This document shows positions 25,408-34,592 of a stretch of DNA of 64,000 nucleotides, piece by piece (position 1 is the stretch's first letter; each line of letters begins with the position of its first letter). The notes beneath the pieces are model-generated. The model was not told the origin of the DNA and did not search any database. It saw nothing but the letters and a program-made list of their open reading frames with translations. The stretch lies in the NCBI GenBank assembly GCA_016703225.1, contig JADJCM010000001.1, positions 1,240,001-1,304,000 of the forward strand. Reading direction: 5' to 3'. The position numbers and the translations under genes are program-made. The DNA comes from Lysobacterales bacterium. Its GTDB lineage: Bacteria; Pseudomonadota; Gammaproteobacteria; Xanthomonadales; Ahniellaceae.

Positions 25408-25713
25408 ATGGCCGATTTTCTTGCCTCGTGGGCGCACAATTTCAACTTCTGGCTGGCGATCGGTTTTCTCGGCCAGGGCGTTTTCGCATCGCGCTTCATC
25501 GTGCAGTGGTGGTTCAGCGAGAAGGCAAAGCGCGTGGTCGTGCCCACGGTGTTCTGGTGGCTGTCGCTGTTCGGCGGGCTGACGCTGACCGTGTACGCCA
25601 TCCACAAACGCGACCTGGTGTTCACCCTCGGGCAGTTCTCCGGGTTGTTCATCTACAGTCGCAACCTGTGGCTGCTGCATACCGCCAAGCGCCGTGAAAT
25701 CGTGACCGACTGA
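25408..25713 (+). CDS. LAB_N (lipid-A-disaccharide synthase N-terminal-like) membrane protein
   Basis: A 101-residue membrane protein with three hydrophobic segments, matching the LAB_N family. Signatures are FLGQGVFASRFIVQWWFSEK near residue 20, PTVFWWLSLFGG, and the final GLFIYSRNLWLL. It lies 62 bases after the GT2 gene in the same direction, suggesting joint work in lipid or glycan modification. Its stop is 6 bases from that of the convergent diguanylate cyclase gene. The molecular function of stand-alone LAB_N proteins is not well defined. Confidence 0.88.
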   Translation: MADFLASWAHNFNFWLAIGFLGQGVFASRFIVQWWFSEKAKRVVVPTVFWWLSLFGGLTLTVYAIHKRDLVFTLGQFSGLFIYSRNLWLLHTAKRREIVTD

Positions 25714-25719
25714 TCCGCC

Positions 25720-28632
25720 TCAGATCGCGCGGCCGCGCTCGACGCGATTGCGGCCGAGCTTCTTGGCGCGATAGAGCGCGGCATCCGCTTCTTCGATCAG
25801 CTGCGCCGCACGCAGCCCGCCGCGCGGGAAGCACGCGGCCACGCCGACGCTGACGGTGATGCCCTGCCCCTTTCCGAACTCCTCACAGCGGGTGCGGATG
25901 GCGTGGGCGCGCATCGCTGCTTCCTCGATGTCGACGGCGCACAACACGATCACGAACTCCTCGCCACCGAAACGCGCCAGCAGTTCCTCGGGTTCCTGCA
26001 CATGCTGCTCGAGTTGGCGCGCGATGCCGCGCAGCGTCTCGTCACCGAGCAGGTGCCCATGCTGATCGTTGTATTGCTTGAAGTAGTCGACATCGACCAT
26101 CAACACCGCAAGCGGCAGGCGCTGTTCGGCCAGGCGATTCCACGAACGCGCGTAGAACTGCTCGAATCCGCGCCGATTGGTGATGCCGGTGAGGCCGTCC
26201 TGCACCGCGAGCCGCGACAGGCGCTGATTGGCAACTTCCAACTCGCGTGTGTGCGCGGCGATCTCGCGTTCCAGCGCCAGGTTGCGTTGACGCAGCTTGC
26301 GCGAGCGGTGCCGGCCCCAGAACCAGGCCAGCAATGAGCCGAGTGCGAGCGTCAAGGCTGCGGCTGCCCACCCGGCAGCGCGCGTCTGGTACCAGCGTGG
26401 CTGAACCCGAAAGGCGAAGCCGAGCAGGTCACTGCCGGCGCCACCGCCGCGCGTCCGCGCTTCCACGGCGAGCCGGTAGCTTCCAGGTGCCAGTCGATTG
26501 AACTCGCGCTCGGCGTTCGACGTCCAGTCGCTCCAATCGCCACCATTGCCGTCGACGAGCCGAGTCCGGTATTCGGCCGTAGCATCGTGACCGTTGATGC
26601 CGTACTCGAAGCGCAGTCCCTCGAGCGGCGGCAGATCAAGGGTGGCCGTCCCGCGCCGGTCGAGCAATTGGGTCCGATGCCCAGCGTCGGTCAGGGTAAC
26701 GCGGTGCATGCGCAAGTGCAGGGCGCTGTCGGCATGCGCTCCGAGCGCAGGATCGTAGGTCAACAGGCCGCCCCAGGCGACCACGGTGAGGTGCCCGTCG
26801 TCGGCGATCGACAGCTCGGTCAGTCCGAGCGCGCGCCGGGATTCCATGCGCAGCGGCTGCCACTGCCCCGCCACACCTACCCAGACCTTGCGACTGGTGA
26901 ACGCGTACTCGTGGCCGGTGGCGCTGCGCAACTCCAGTTCATTGACGCGTTCACCGGCCAACTTGGCAAGCGGATGATCGGGTACCGCGGCAAAGCGCTC
27001 GCCGCGACGTTCGTAGAGGTCGTCACCGATCGAGGCGTAGACCTTGCCATCGAGCACCCATACGCTGCTCCCGGCATCGGCGGCGGTGCCGAATCCAGCC
27101 TCGGGACCCAGCGTGGTGCGTTGCAGTCGGACTTCTCCGTTCTCGTCGATGCGCGTCACCAGCAATGGATAGCCGCGCCAGTTTCCGACCAGCCAGTGCT
27201 CGGCGTCGAGTTCGACCAGGGTCGATACGGTGACCTCGCCAAAGTCATGGCGAACGCCGACGTGCCAGTCGGGATCGCGCTCGAGTTCCAAGATCGAGGT
27301 GTCCTCCAGCGCCAGCACCCGCCCAGGCGCATAACTGGAGACGATCAACTCGGAAACTCCACTGCTGTCGGTGATCTTGTGCACCTGCCCGGCGCGAAAC
27401 CGCGTCACCGAACTGCGTTCTCCGACCAGCAAGTCACTGCCGACGCGCTGCAGGTCCCAGACTTCGTCCACCGTCCAAGGCTCGCGCGCGAAGCGCACGC
27501 GGCCATCGTCGCCCACCCGGGAGCGGAACAAGCCGAGCGAGGTCGCGACCCAGCGCGAACCTTCGAACCACTCGGCGTCGTTCAGGGCGCCAAACAAGCC
27601 GTCCTCCTCACCGACAAAGGTCCACGGCGACGGCCACTCAAGTCGCACCAAGTCGCCCTCGGTGCTGCACCACAAGCCGCCGTCGATGCTCTGGGCGATG
27701 TCGGTGATCGGATAGTTGCTGACCCGGTAGCGCTTCTTCATCGCGAACTTGGCGTCGACGATCGCGACCTCGCCAGACAAGGTCGCGATGGCGAAGTCGC
27801 CATCGCTCAGTGCGGCGATGCTGTATGCCTGCGCTTCACGGAGCCACGCATCGTAGGCGGTCTCGACATGCTTCAGCCCACGCTCGGCATCGCCGACGTA
27901 GAGTCCATGCACGCGCGAGGTGAATACGGTGCCCTGCGGATGCGGTGCAGTGCTCTGCACGCCATAGCGAATGAAAGCCTCACCGCCGGGCACCGAAACG
28001 AAGCCGCTGCCGTCGAATCGCATCAATCCAACGCCTTGGAAGCGCGACCACAGCTCGTCGCCGACGTGCAATGCCGTCAGTGCCGGCGCCGGGTTCGGCC
28101 AGCTCTCGACCTTGCCGTCATCGCTGATGCGAAACAGCCGGTGTTCCGCTTGCACATAGACGCCGTCCGCCAGTTCCAGCACCAGCCAAACCTGACCGAT
28201 CGGATGCGCTCCGGGTACTTCGCGGAATCGCTCGTCGAGGTCGCTGTAAGACCAGCGGCCGTCGGGCTGCTCCGTGTACAGACCGAACTGATCGTAACCG
28301 CCGGCCAGGACTGTGCCGTCGCGAGTCAGCGCGACGCTGCGCAGCGAGCTTCCCTGCGGCGTCGGGATCGACTCGAAGCGTCCCGCCGAATGCACCAGCA
28401 GTCCCTCGATGTTGGCCACGAACACGCGGCCGTCGGCATCGACTGCGAGCCCGCTGTGCTGCGGGATCACGTCGTAATGCTCGGCATTGAAGCGCGTCAA
28501 CAAGGGGACGCCGCTGGCATCGGCGCCCGCGCTCATGGCGCCCGTTGCCACCGGCCATGCCGACCCGCTCCAGGCCGCCCCCAGGATCACAAGGCAGCTC
28601 AGAAACTGGCGCAAGGCGCGGATCCATGGCAT
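25720..28632 (-). CDS. Membrane diguanylate cyclase with periplasmic two-component-regulator propeller
   Basis: A 970-residue sensor that probably makes cyclic di-GMP. A signal peptide (residues 1-35) is followed by a long Reg_prop-type beta-propeller to about 660, a Y_Y_Y-like Ig domain at about 665-745 (LEGLRFEYGINGHDA), one membrane helix near 755, a short coiled coil, and a GGDEF domain from about 800. The active-site loop is GGEEF (889-893), compatible with activity; the RxxD inhibitory site five residues upstream is missing (EPEE instead). ATG 28632 gives the signal peptide; the longer frame from 28710 does not. The ligand is unknown. Confidence 0.85.
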   Translation of the reverse strand: MPWIRALRQFLSCLVILGAAWSGSAWPVATGAMSAGADASGVPLLTRFNAEHYDVIPQHSGLAVDADGRVFVANIEGLLVHSAGRFESIPTPQGSSLRSVALTRDGTVLAGGYDQFGLYTEQPDGRWSYSDLDERFREVPGAHPIGQVWLVLELADGVYVQAEHRLFRISDDGKVESWPNPAPALTALHVGDELWSRFQGVGLMRFDGSGFVSVPGGEAFIRYGVQSTAPHPQGTVFTSRVHGLYVGDAERGLKHVETAYDAWLREAQAYSIAALSDGDFAIATLSGEVAIVDAKFAMKKRYRVSNYPITDIAQSIDGGLWCSTEGDLVRLEWPSPWTFVGEEDGLFGALNDAEWFEGSRWVATSLGLFRSRVGDDGRVRFAREPWTVDEVWDLQRVGSDLLVGERSSVTRFRAGQVHKITDSSGVSELIVSSYAPGRVLALEDTSILELERDPDWHVGVRHDFGEVTVSTLVELDAEHWLVGNWRGYPLLVTRIDENGEVRLQRTTLGPEAGFGTAADAGSSVWVLDGKVYASIGDDLYERRGERFAAVPDHPLAKLAGERVNELELRSATGHEYAFTSRKVWVGVAGQWQPLRMESRRALGLTELSIADDGHLTVVAWGGLLTYDPALGAHADSALHLRMHRVTLTDAGHRTQLLDRRGTATLDLPPLEGLRFEYGINGHDATAEYRTRLVDGNGGDWSDWTSNAEREFNRLAPGSYRLAVEARTRGGGAGSDLLGFAFRVQPRWYQTRAAGWAAAALTLALGSLLAWFWGRHRSRKLRQRNLALEREIAAHTRELEVANQRLSRLAVQDGLTGITNRRGFEQFYARSWNRLAEQRLPLAVLMVDVDYFKQYNDQHGHLLGDETLRGIARQLEQHVQEPEELLARFGGEEFVIVLCAVDIEEAAMRAHAIRTRCEEFGKGQGITVSVGVAACFPRGGLRAAQLIEEADAALYRAKKLGRNRVERGRAI

Positions 28633-28724
28633 GCGCGCATTTGACCACAGGCCCCGCTGCCGGCGCGGTCGCGCCAGCATTGTTGACTGGCCCGCGCTGC
28701 GCGAGGCCATGGCAAACTGTGTGC

Positions 28725-29462
28725 ATGACGCGACTTAGTGTGAACCTGAACAAGATCGCCGTACTGCGCAATTCGCGCGGGGGCGGTGTGCCGGACGTGA
28801 TGGAGGCCGCACGGGTTGCGGTGGCGGCGGGCGCCGACGGCGTCACCGTGCATCCGCGGCCAGACTTGCGTCATATCCGCCCCGGCGACGTGGCAGCGCT
28901 CGCCTCCATGCTCGAAGTCGAGTTCAACATCGAGGGCAACCCCTTCGCCGGACCCAATGAGCTCGGCTATCCGGGTTTCCTGGAACTGGTGGAACGGGCG
29001 CGACCGACCCAAGTCACCCTGGTTCCGGATGGCGACGCCCAACTCACTTCCGACCACGGCTTCGACGTGGCCCGCGACGCCGATCGTCTGCGTCCGGTCG
29101 TTGCCCGGTTGCGCGCGATCGGCGCGCGCGTCAGCCTGTTCGTCGATGCCGGCTCCTGCTGGGGCGAGCAGATTGCCGCACTGGGCGCCCAGCGCGTCGA
29201 GATCTACACCGGACCGTACGCACAGACGCGCTCGCTCGATAGCTTGGCCAACTGTGTGCGCACGGCAACGGACGCGCGCGCCGCAGGCTTGTCTGTCAAC
29301 GCCGGGCACGACCTGGACCTGCACAACCTCGATGCGCTGCTCAGGACGGCCGCTCCCATCGCCGAAGTCTCGATCGGTCACGCCCTGATCAACGACGCGC
29401 TCTATGCCGGACTGGCGAACACTGTGCGGCGCTACCTGGCGATCTGCCGTGCACACCAATAG
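28725..29462 (+). CDS. pdxJ: Pyridoxine 5'-phosphate synthase
   Basis: A 245-residue enzyme that condenses 1-deoxy-D-xylulose 5-phosphate with 3-amino-2-oxopropyl phosphate to give pyridoxine 5'-phosphate. Hallmarks are LSVNLNKIAVLRNSRGG at the N-terminus, VHPRPDLRHI, FNIEGNPF, VTLVPD, SLFVDAG and NAGHDLDLHNL. The ATG at 28725 agrees with the family N-terminus. It is divergent from the cyclase gene; the starts are 92 bases apart. A terminator hairpin begins directly after the stop. Confidence 0.95.
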   Translation: MTRLSVNLNKIAVLRNSRGGGVPDVMEAARVAVAAGADGVTVHPRPDLRHIRPGDVAALASMLEVEFNIEGNPFAGPNELGYPGFLELVERARPTQVTLVPDGDAQLTSDHGFDVARDADRLRPVVARLRAIGARVSLFVDAGSCWGEQIAALGAQRVEIYTGPYAQTRSLDSLANCVRTATDARAAGLSVNAGHDLDLHNLDALLRTAAPIAEVSIGHALINDALYAGLANTVRRYLAICRAHQ

Positions 29463-29491
29463 AAACGGCCGGGTTTTGGGCCCGGCCGTTT
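29463..29491. terminator. Bidirectional terminator between pdxJ and exbD
   Basis: AAACGGCCGGG, loop TTTTGGG, CCCGGCCGTTT is a perfect 11-bp stem flanked by short A and T runs. It starts at the base after the pdxJ stop and lies 23 bases from the stop of the convergent exbD gene, so it can serve both. Confidence 0.85.
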
Positions 29492-29514
29492 CCAGTGCTT
29501 CGCTTGGCGCGCGC

Positions 29515-29922
29515 CTAGCCTTCCGGTGACGCGAATCCGATCTTCTTGTAGCCGACGTTTTTCGCGGTCCCCATCACATCCGCAAGAATCTGGTACTGGG
29601 TTTCCTCGTCGGCCTGGATTTGCAGCACCGGCTGCGGGCTCTTCTTCGACTCGAACTCCAGTTGCAGCTTGAGGATGTCCGTCGAGATCGGCTGACCGTT
29701 CCAGAACATGTCGCCATTGGCGCGAATGCCCAGGTCGATCGGCGGCGGCGGGTCCTTCGGTGGCGGCTGGGTCGATTTCTGCGGAACGTCGATCAGGATG
29801 CGCTGGGTCATCGCCGGGGCCGTGATCATGAAGATGATCAACAGCACCAACATCACGTCGACAAGCGGCGTCACGTTGATTTCCGCCATCGGTCCACCGG
29901 ACTTGTTGCTAGCAAAAGCCAT
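29515..29922 (-). CDS. exbD: ExbD/TolR-family biopolymer transport protein (second copy)
   Basis: A 135-residue inner-membrane protein. MAEINVTPLVDVMLVLLIIF is the ExbD signature: one membrane helix at about 18-38 with the proton-conducting Asp in LVDVMLV. The periplasmic part is Pro-rich (PPPKDPPPP), then a small ExbD domain. It is the last gene of a tonB-exbB-exbD-exbD operon and is paralogous to the preceding gene. It works with ExbB to energise TonB. Two ExbD proteins in one operon are common in Xanthomonadales. Confidence 0.93.
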   Translation of the reverse strand: MAFASNKSGGPMAEINVTPLVDVMLVLLIIFMITAPAMTQRILIDVPQKSTQPPPKDPPPPIDLGIRANGDMFWNGQPISTDILKLQLEFESKKSPQPVLQIQADEETQYQILADVMGTAKNVGYKKIGFASPEG

Positions 29923-29942
29923 GTTGCTTCCTCGCTGTCCGC

Positions 29943-30356
29943 TTATTTCTGCGGCTCGGTGATGAAACCGAGTTTGCGGATGCCCGCGTTCTTGACGGTG
30001 CCCATCGCCTCGGCGATGACCTTGTACTGCACGGTCCGATCGGCGCGCAGTTCCACCATCGGCTGCGGCGTCTTCAGCGCTTCGATGCGCAAGCGGTCTT
30101 CCAGCGCTCGCTGGTCGATCGGTGCATCATCCAGGAACAACTCCCCGGCGTCGTTGATCGCAAGCGTCATCGGCGGCGCCAATTCCTTTTCTTCGAACAG
30201 CACCGTCTTCTCGGGAAGAGCGACCTTCACCTTGTGGTTCATCAGGGGCGCCGTGATCATGAAAATGATCAGCAGCACCAACATGACGTCGACCAGTGGC
30301 GTGACGTTGATTTCCGCCATCACTCCGCCTTCGTTCCCTCCTGCTGCCATTCCCAT
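29943..30356 (-). CDS. exbD: ExbD/TolR-family biopolymer transport protein (first copy)
   Basis: A 137-residue ExbD. After a Gly-rich start it shares with its paralogue the segment VMAEINVTPLVDVMLVLLII, including the membrane Asp needed for proton use. The periplasmic part differs, with an acidic segment (FEEKELAPP) instead of the proline run. The 20-base gap to the second exbD and the position behind exbB show one operon. The two copies may form mixed dimers or serve different TonB-dependent uptake tasks; this is inference. Confidence 0.93.
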   Translation of the reverse strand: MGMAAGGNEGGVMAEINVTPLVDVMLVLLIIFMITAPLMNHKVKVALPEKTVLFEEKELAPPMTLAINDAGELFLDDAPIDQRALEDRLRIEALKTPQPMVELRADRTVQYKVIAEAMGTVKNAGIRKLGFITEPQK

Positions 30357-30380
30357 GACCGGCTCCCGTTGGCGTGGTGA

Positions 30381-31256
30381 TTACTTCTTCGCAGCCTTCG
30401 GAGCGGCGCCTTCGACGCGCGAACCGGTGGCAAAGAAGTCGTGCAGGTCATGCGCGAACTCGTCGAATCGGGCGTAGATCTTGCGGTTGCTGCGGGTGAA
30501 GAAGTTGTAGGCCAGCACCGCGGGAATCGCGACGAACAGACCGATCGCGGTCATGATCAGCGCTTCGCCGACCGGACCCGCGACGACGTCGATCGAGGCG
30601 TCACCGGAGGCGCCGATCGCGATCAGCGCGTGGTAGATGCCCCACACCGTGCCGAGCAGGCCGACGAACGGCGCAGACGAGCCGGTGGTCGCCAGCCAGG
30701 TCAGGCCGTTTTCCAGCTTCGAGCTCTCGCGGGTCACGGCCTGGCGCAGGGCGCGGTCGATGAACTCCGAACGATTGAGCGCTTCCACCAGACGCGAGCC
30801 TTCGTGACGCTGGTGGTGGGCTGCGGCGGATGCGCAATCGAGTGCGATCTTGGAGAACGGCTCCGACTTCGGCTGTTCCTCCATGAAGCGCACCGCGTCG
30901 CCGGCCGAGGGCGTTTCCCAGAAGGTGCGGATCATTTTTTCCATGCGCCCGGTGATCTGCGTGTTGCGGATCGCGTTCATCACCGTGTAGACCCAGCTGA
31001 CGATCGACATGATCACCAGTGTGACCAGCACGACCCAACCGACCCAGTCGAGTTGGCCGAGCAGGTGGTCGAAGCCCATCTGCTGGAAGGCAGCAGCATT
31101 GGAGGCACTGCCGCTGGCAGCGATGTCGGTGGCCGCAGCCATCGTGTCTGCCCCGGCGGCGGTAGTCGCTTCGGGCATGCTGGCAGCAGCCGTCATTGCA
31201 TCGGCGGGGGCAGCGCCCGCGGCGTCTGCAGGCTGGGTCGTCTGGTCTTGTTGCAT
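30381..31256 (-). CDS. exbB: ExbB/TolQ-family proton channel protein
   Basis: A 291-residue protein of the MotA/TolQ/ExbB family. It has an Ala/Thr-rich N-terminal stretch (residues 1-60), then three membrane helices: about 70-95 (VGWVVLVTLVIMSIVSWVY), 190-215 and 230-250. The conserved loop SSAPFVGLLGTVWGIYHAL is unmistakable. It forms the proton-driven motor with ExbD for TonB. It lies between tonB and the two exbD genes. Confidence 0.94.
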   Translation of the reverse strand: MQQDQTTQPADAAGAAPADAMTAAASMPEATTAAGADTMAAATDIAASGSASNAAAFQQMGFDHLLGQLDWVGWVVLVTLVIMSIVSWVYTVMNAIRNTQITGRMEKMIRTFWETPSAGDAVRFMEEQPKSEPFSKIALDCASAAAHHQRHEGSRLVEALNRSEFIDRALRQAVTRESSKLENGLTWLATTGSSAPFVGLLGTVWGIYHALIAIGASGDASIDVVAGPVGEALIMTAIGLFVAIPAVLAYNFFTRSNRKIYARFDEFAHDLHDFFATGSRVEGAAPKAAKK

Positions 31257-31266
31257 GGCATTACCC

Positions 31267-31926
<660 letters not shown>

Positions 31927-31996
31927 GGGGGTCTCGGTTCTGCGGAGGCCGTGTTTGCGACCTCTTGGCAGGACGAATCCGGCCAAGGGGGTCGCG

Positions 31997-32002
31997 ATTA
32001 TA
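31997..32002 (-). promoter_or_regulatory. Putative -10 element of the tonB operon
   Basis: On the minus strand this is a perfect TATAAT, 70 bases before the tonB ATG. No good -35 hexamer is visible at the usual spacing. The surrounding intergenic stretch 31927-32112 holds no gene. Confidence 0.45.
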
Positions 32003-32112
32003 ACCACGGCCAGTTGGGTTCTATCCAGCGTCCGTGCAGCATCTTCCTCGCACGTTACAGCCACATAACGGACCAGTTCGCCCCGAAGGGTTCGCCAGTG
32101 CCGCGACTTGCG

Positions 32113-33447
32113 TCACATTCGAGCAGCGTTCTTCAACCAGGTCTCGGCCGACTTGCGTGTGGCCTCGTAACCGGTCGCTTTCTGGAAGGCGGCGATCGCG
32201 GCGGCCTTGTTGTTGGACTCCAGCTCGCAGTTGCCGAGCAGTAGCCAGGCCTGGCCCTCACTCTTGAACGGCGTGCGCTGAAGCGCCTTCTGCACCGCGG
32301 CCTTGGCCTCGGCAAACTTGTCGGCCTCATACAGCGTGTAGGCCTGGAGGAAGTTCATCTCGCCATCCTTCGCGAACTCCGCGGCCTGAGCGTAGACCGC
32401 CGATGCCTCGACGGACTTTTCGGCGAGTCGAAACGAATCGCCCAACGCCTGCAGGTGATCGAGGCCCCGCGGCAGCGTGCCGGACGCGAGGCCGGCCTCG
32501 ATGACCTTGATCGCCTCCAGCGGCCGGTCCGCAACGTTGTACAACTGGTAGAGCTGCTTGACCTCGCTTTCGGTGGTCATCATGCCCTTGGCATAGCCCG
32601 CCGAAAGCAGCGCGACCGCCTTGTCCGGCTGTTCCGCCTGGATGTAGACGTTGCCAAGCATGCGCGTGAGGGCCTTGCTCTCTGGCATTTTCTGAAGCGC
32701 AGCCTCGCCTTCGGCGATGGCTTCGGCAAACTTGTCCTGTTCGTAGTAGCTCGCCAACAGCAGCTGGTACCAGGCCTCGCTCGGCTTTGTCGAAAGCGCG
32801 ATCGCTTGCTTGATCGTCGCCGCGGCCTCGTCCAGTTTCTCCATGCGATACAGCGACTGCGCCTTGATCGAATAGGCAGTGTCCTTCTCGGAACCAGTTT
32901 CCTTCAGCCAACGGTCGATCATCGTGATCGCATCGGCGTATTTCTCCTCGACCATGCTGAGGTTCGCATACTGCAGCATCACGCCAAAATGCGTGATGTT
33001 CGGCAGCGCATCGAGGTCGATCGCCTTGCGCATGGATTCGAGAGTCTTGGCCGCGTCGTCGTCACGGTCGTTGTAGATGCTACCCAGCGCCTGGTGGGCG
33101 AGCGCCTTTTCGTAGTTACCGGCCTTTGCATCAGCAAGCACTTCGTTGAACGTGGCCTCGGCGTCCGCATACTTCTCGTCGTAGAACGCCTTCAGCGCCT
33201 TGTCGATCTTCTTCGCCAGTTTGGGCGAAATCTTGTTCGGCGGGTCCTTGCGGGTAGCGTTCGGAAACGGATTCTCGGCGGCCTGATTGCCCTTGGCCTT
33301 CTCGGCCGCGCGCGCGGCGCGAGTATTGGCGGGGCGCTTGTTGACGCCACCGGTCTCGTTCTGCGCGAACGCGCTCTGGAACGGAACCGCGACCAGCAGG
33401 GTGCCGCAAAAGACCGCCAGCGCGATCGGCAAGACAAGGCGTTTCAT
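32113..33447 (-). CDS. Periplasmic tetratricopeptide-repeat protein
   Basis: A 444-residue secreted TPR protein. A signal peptide (MKRLVLPIALAVFCGTLLVA..., cleavage after about Ala28) is followed by a charged linker and a chain of TPR-like helical pairs from about residue 75 to the end, for example YEKALAHQALGSIYNDRDDD and WLLLGNCELESNNKAAAIAAF. It lies upstream of the tonB operon in the same direction, 186 bases away, and similar proteins accompany TonB systems in related bacteria. The partner is unknown. GGAGGGG before the ATG at 33447 supports the start. Confidence 0.82.
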   Translation of the reverse strand: MKRLVLPIALAVFCGTLLVAVPFQSAFAQNETGGVNKRPANTRAARAAEKAKGNQAAENPFPNATRKDPPNKISPKLAKKIDKALKAFYDEKYADAEATFNEVLADAKAGNYEKALAHQALGSIYNDRDDDAAKTLESMRKAIDLDALPNITHFGVMLQYANLSMVEEKYADAITMIDRWLKETGSEKDTAYSIKAQSLYRMEKLDEAAATIKQAIALSTKPSEAWYQLLLASYYEQDKFAEAIAEGEAALQKMPESKALTRMLGNVYIQAEQPDKAVALLSAGYAKGMMTTESEVKQLYQLYNVADRPLEAIKVIEAGLASGTLPRGLDHLQALGDSFRLAEKSVEASAVYAQAAEFAKDGEMNFLQAYTLYEADKFAEAKAAVQKALQRTPFKSEGQAWLLLGNCELESNNKAAAIAAFQKATGYEATRKSAETWLKNAARM

Positions 33448-33622
33448 GGTTGACCCCTCCACAGATTCGAAACCCTGCCAGCGTCCTGCCAGCAAAAAGG
33501 CCGCAGAGCGTATCCGCGCCATTACGGTGTCACAAGCGTCGTTGTTTGAATGTTACGAAAACCGGCGCGTGTCCAAGGTCGCGCGTCGCTGCCCGGCTTG
33601 AATGTGCCGAAAGGCATGGGCC

Positions 33623-34591
33623 TCAAGTCGTCGGGAAGTGCGCCTTGGCAAAGGCCACCCGCTCCGCCGGGTCCCGCGACAATTGCCCGCTGCGTTCCAG
33701 TTCTTGCACCTTGCGCAAGCGGTGCAGCAACCCATTGCCATTGGCGATCTGGATGGCGAGACCGGGGCGCGCATTGAGTTCGAGCACCAGTGGCCCAAGT
33801 TGCTTGTCGAGCACGACATCGACGCCGACATAGCCGAGTTCGCACAGCTCATAGGCCTTGGCGCCGATCATCAGCAGCTCTTCCCAGCGCGGGATCTGCA
33901 GACCGACGATGGAGTGCTCGGTGTCCGGATGCTCGCGGATGATCTCGGAGTTCCAGACGCCGCGCTTGGTCTGCCCGGTCGGAATGTCGATGCCGACGCC
34001 GATCGCGCCCTGATGCAGGTTGGCTTTGCCGTCCGACAGCCGCGTCGGCAGGCGGATCATGGCCATCACCGGATAACCGAGGAAGCTGATGATGCGTACG
34101 TCGGGCACGCCCTTGTAGCTGACATGCTCGAAGATCGGATCGAACTGCACGCAGTATTCGATCAGGATGTGGTCGGGCTGGCCACCGAGCGAGAACAGTC
34201 CCGAGAGCATGTTCGACAGGTGGTGGTTGAACTCGTCGCGGCTCATGAACGAGCCATTCGAGCGCCGGTACTTGTCGCCGCGCTTGCCACTGATCACGAG
34301 GATGCCGTCGCCGCCGGAGCCGTGCGCCGGTTTGACCACGAAGGATTCGCGGTCCCTGAGCTTCTCGTGGACCTCCTCGATCTCGTGTTCCTCACGCACT
34401 ACCGCGTACAGATCCGGTACCGGCAAGCCAGCCTGGATCGCCATCTTCTTGGTGATCAGCTTGTCGTCGACGCGCGGATAGAAGCGGCGCTGGTTGTAAC
34501 AGAGCACGAACTCGGCGTTGCGCTGGCCAATGCCGATCAGTCCGACATTGTGCAGACGCTGCGCGATCCGAAGCGGATTGAGCCAGCCCAT
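33623..34591 (-). CDS. Alpha-L-glutamate ligase-like ATP-grasp protein
   Basis: A 322-residue ATP-grasp enzyme related to RimK-like ligases. Signatures are VVKPAHGSGGDGILV (ATP-binding loop), HILIEYCVQFDPIF, and the metal-binding LVLELNARPGLAIQIANG near the C-terminus. The substrate is not known. It is almost always encoded beside the inactive-transglutaminase/7TM protein, as here: the TGA of that gene is one base before this ATG (TGACATG). A TTG at 34606 would give a longer start, but ATG 34591 fits the family. Confidence 0.85.
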   Translation of the reverse strand: MGWLNPLRIAQRLHNVGLIGIGQRNAEFVLCYNQRRFYPRVDDKLITKKMAIQAGLPVPDLYAVVREEHEIEEVHEKLRDRESFVVKPAHGSGGDGILVISGKRGDKYRRSNGSFMSRDEFNHHLSNMLSGLFSLGGQPDHILIEYCVQFDPIFEHVSYKGVPDVRIISFLGYPVMAMIRLPTRLSDGKANLHQGAIGVGIDIPTGQTKRGVWNSEIIREHPDTEHSIVGLQIPRWEELLMIGAKAYELCELGYVGVDVVLDKQLGPLVLELNARPGLAIQIANGNGLLHRLRKVQELERSGQLSRDPAERVAFAKAHFPTT

Positions 34592-34592
34592 G

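Noticed and set aside
26587..28644. 685-codon plus-strand frame opposite the diguanylate cyclase
   Set aside because: It is the complement of a propeller and GGDEF gene with clear signatures and has no start context.
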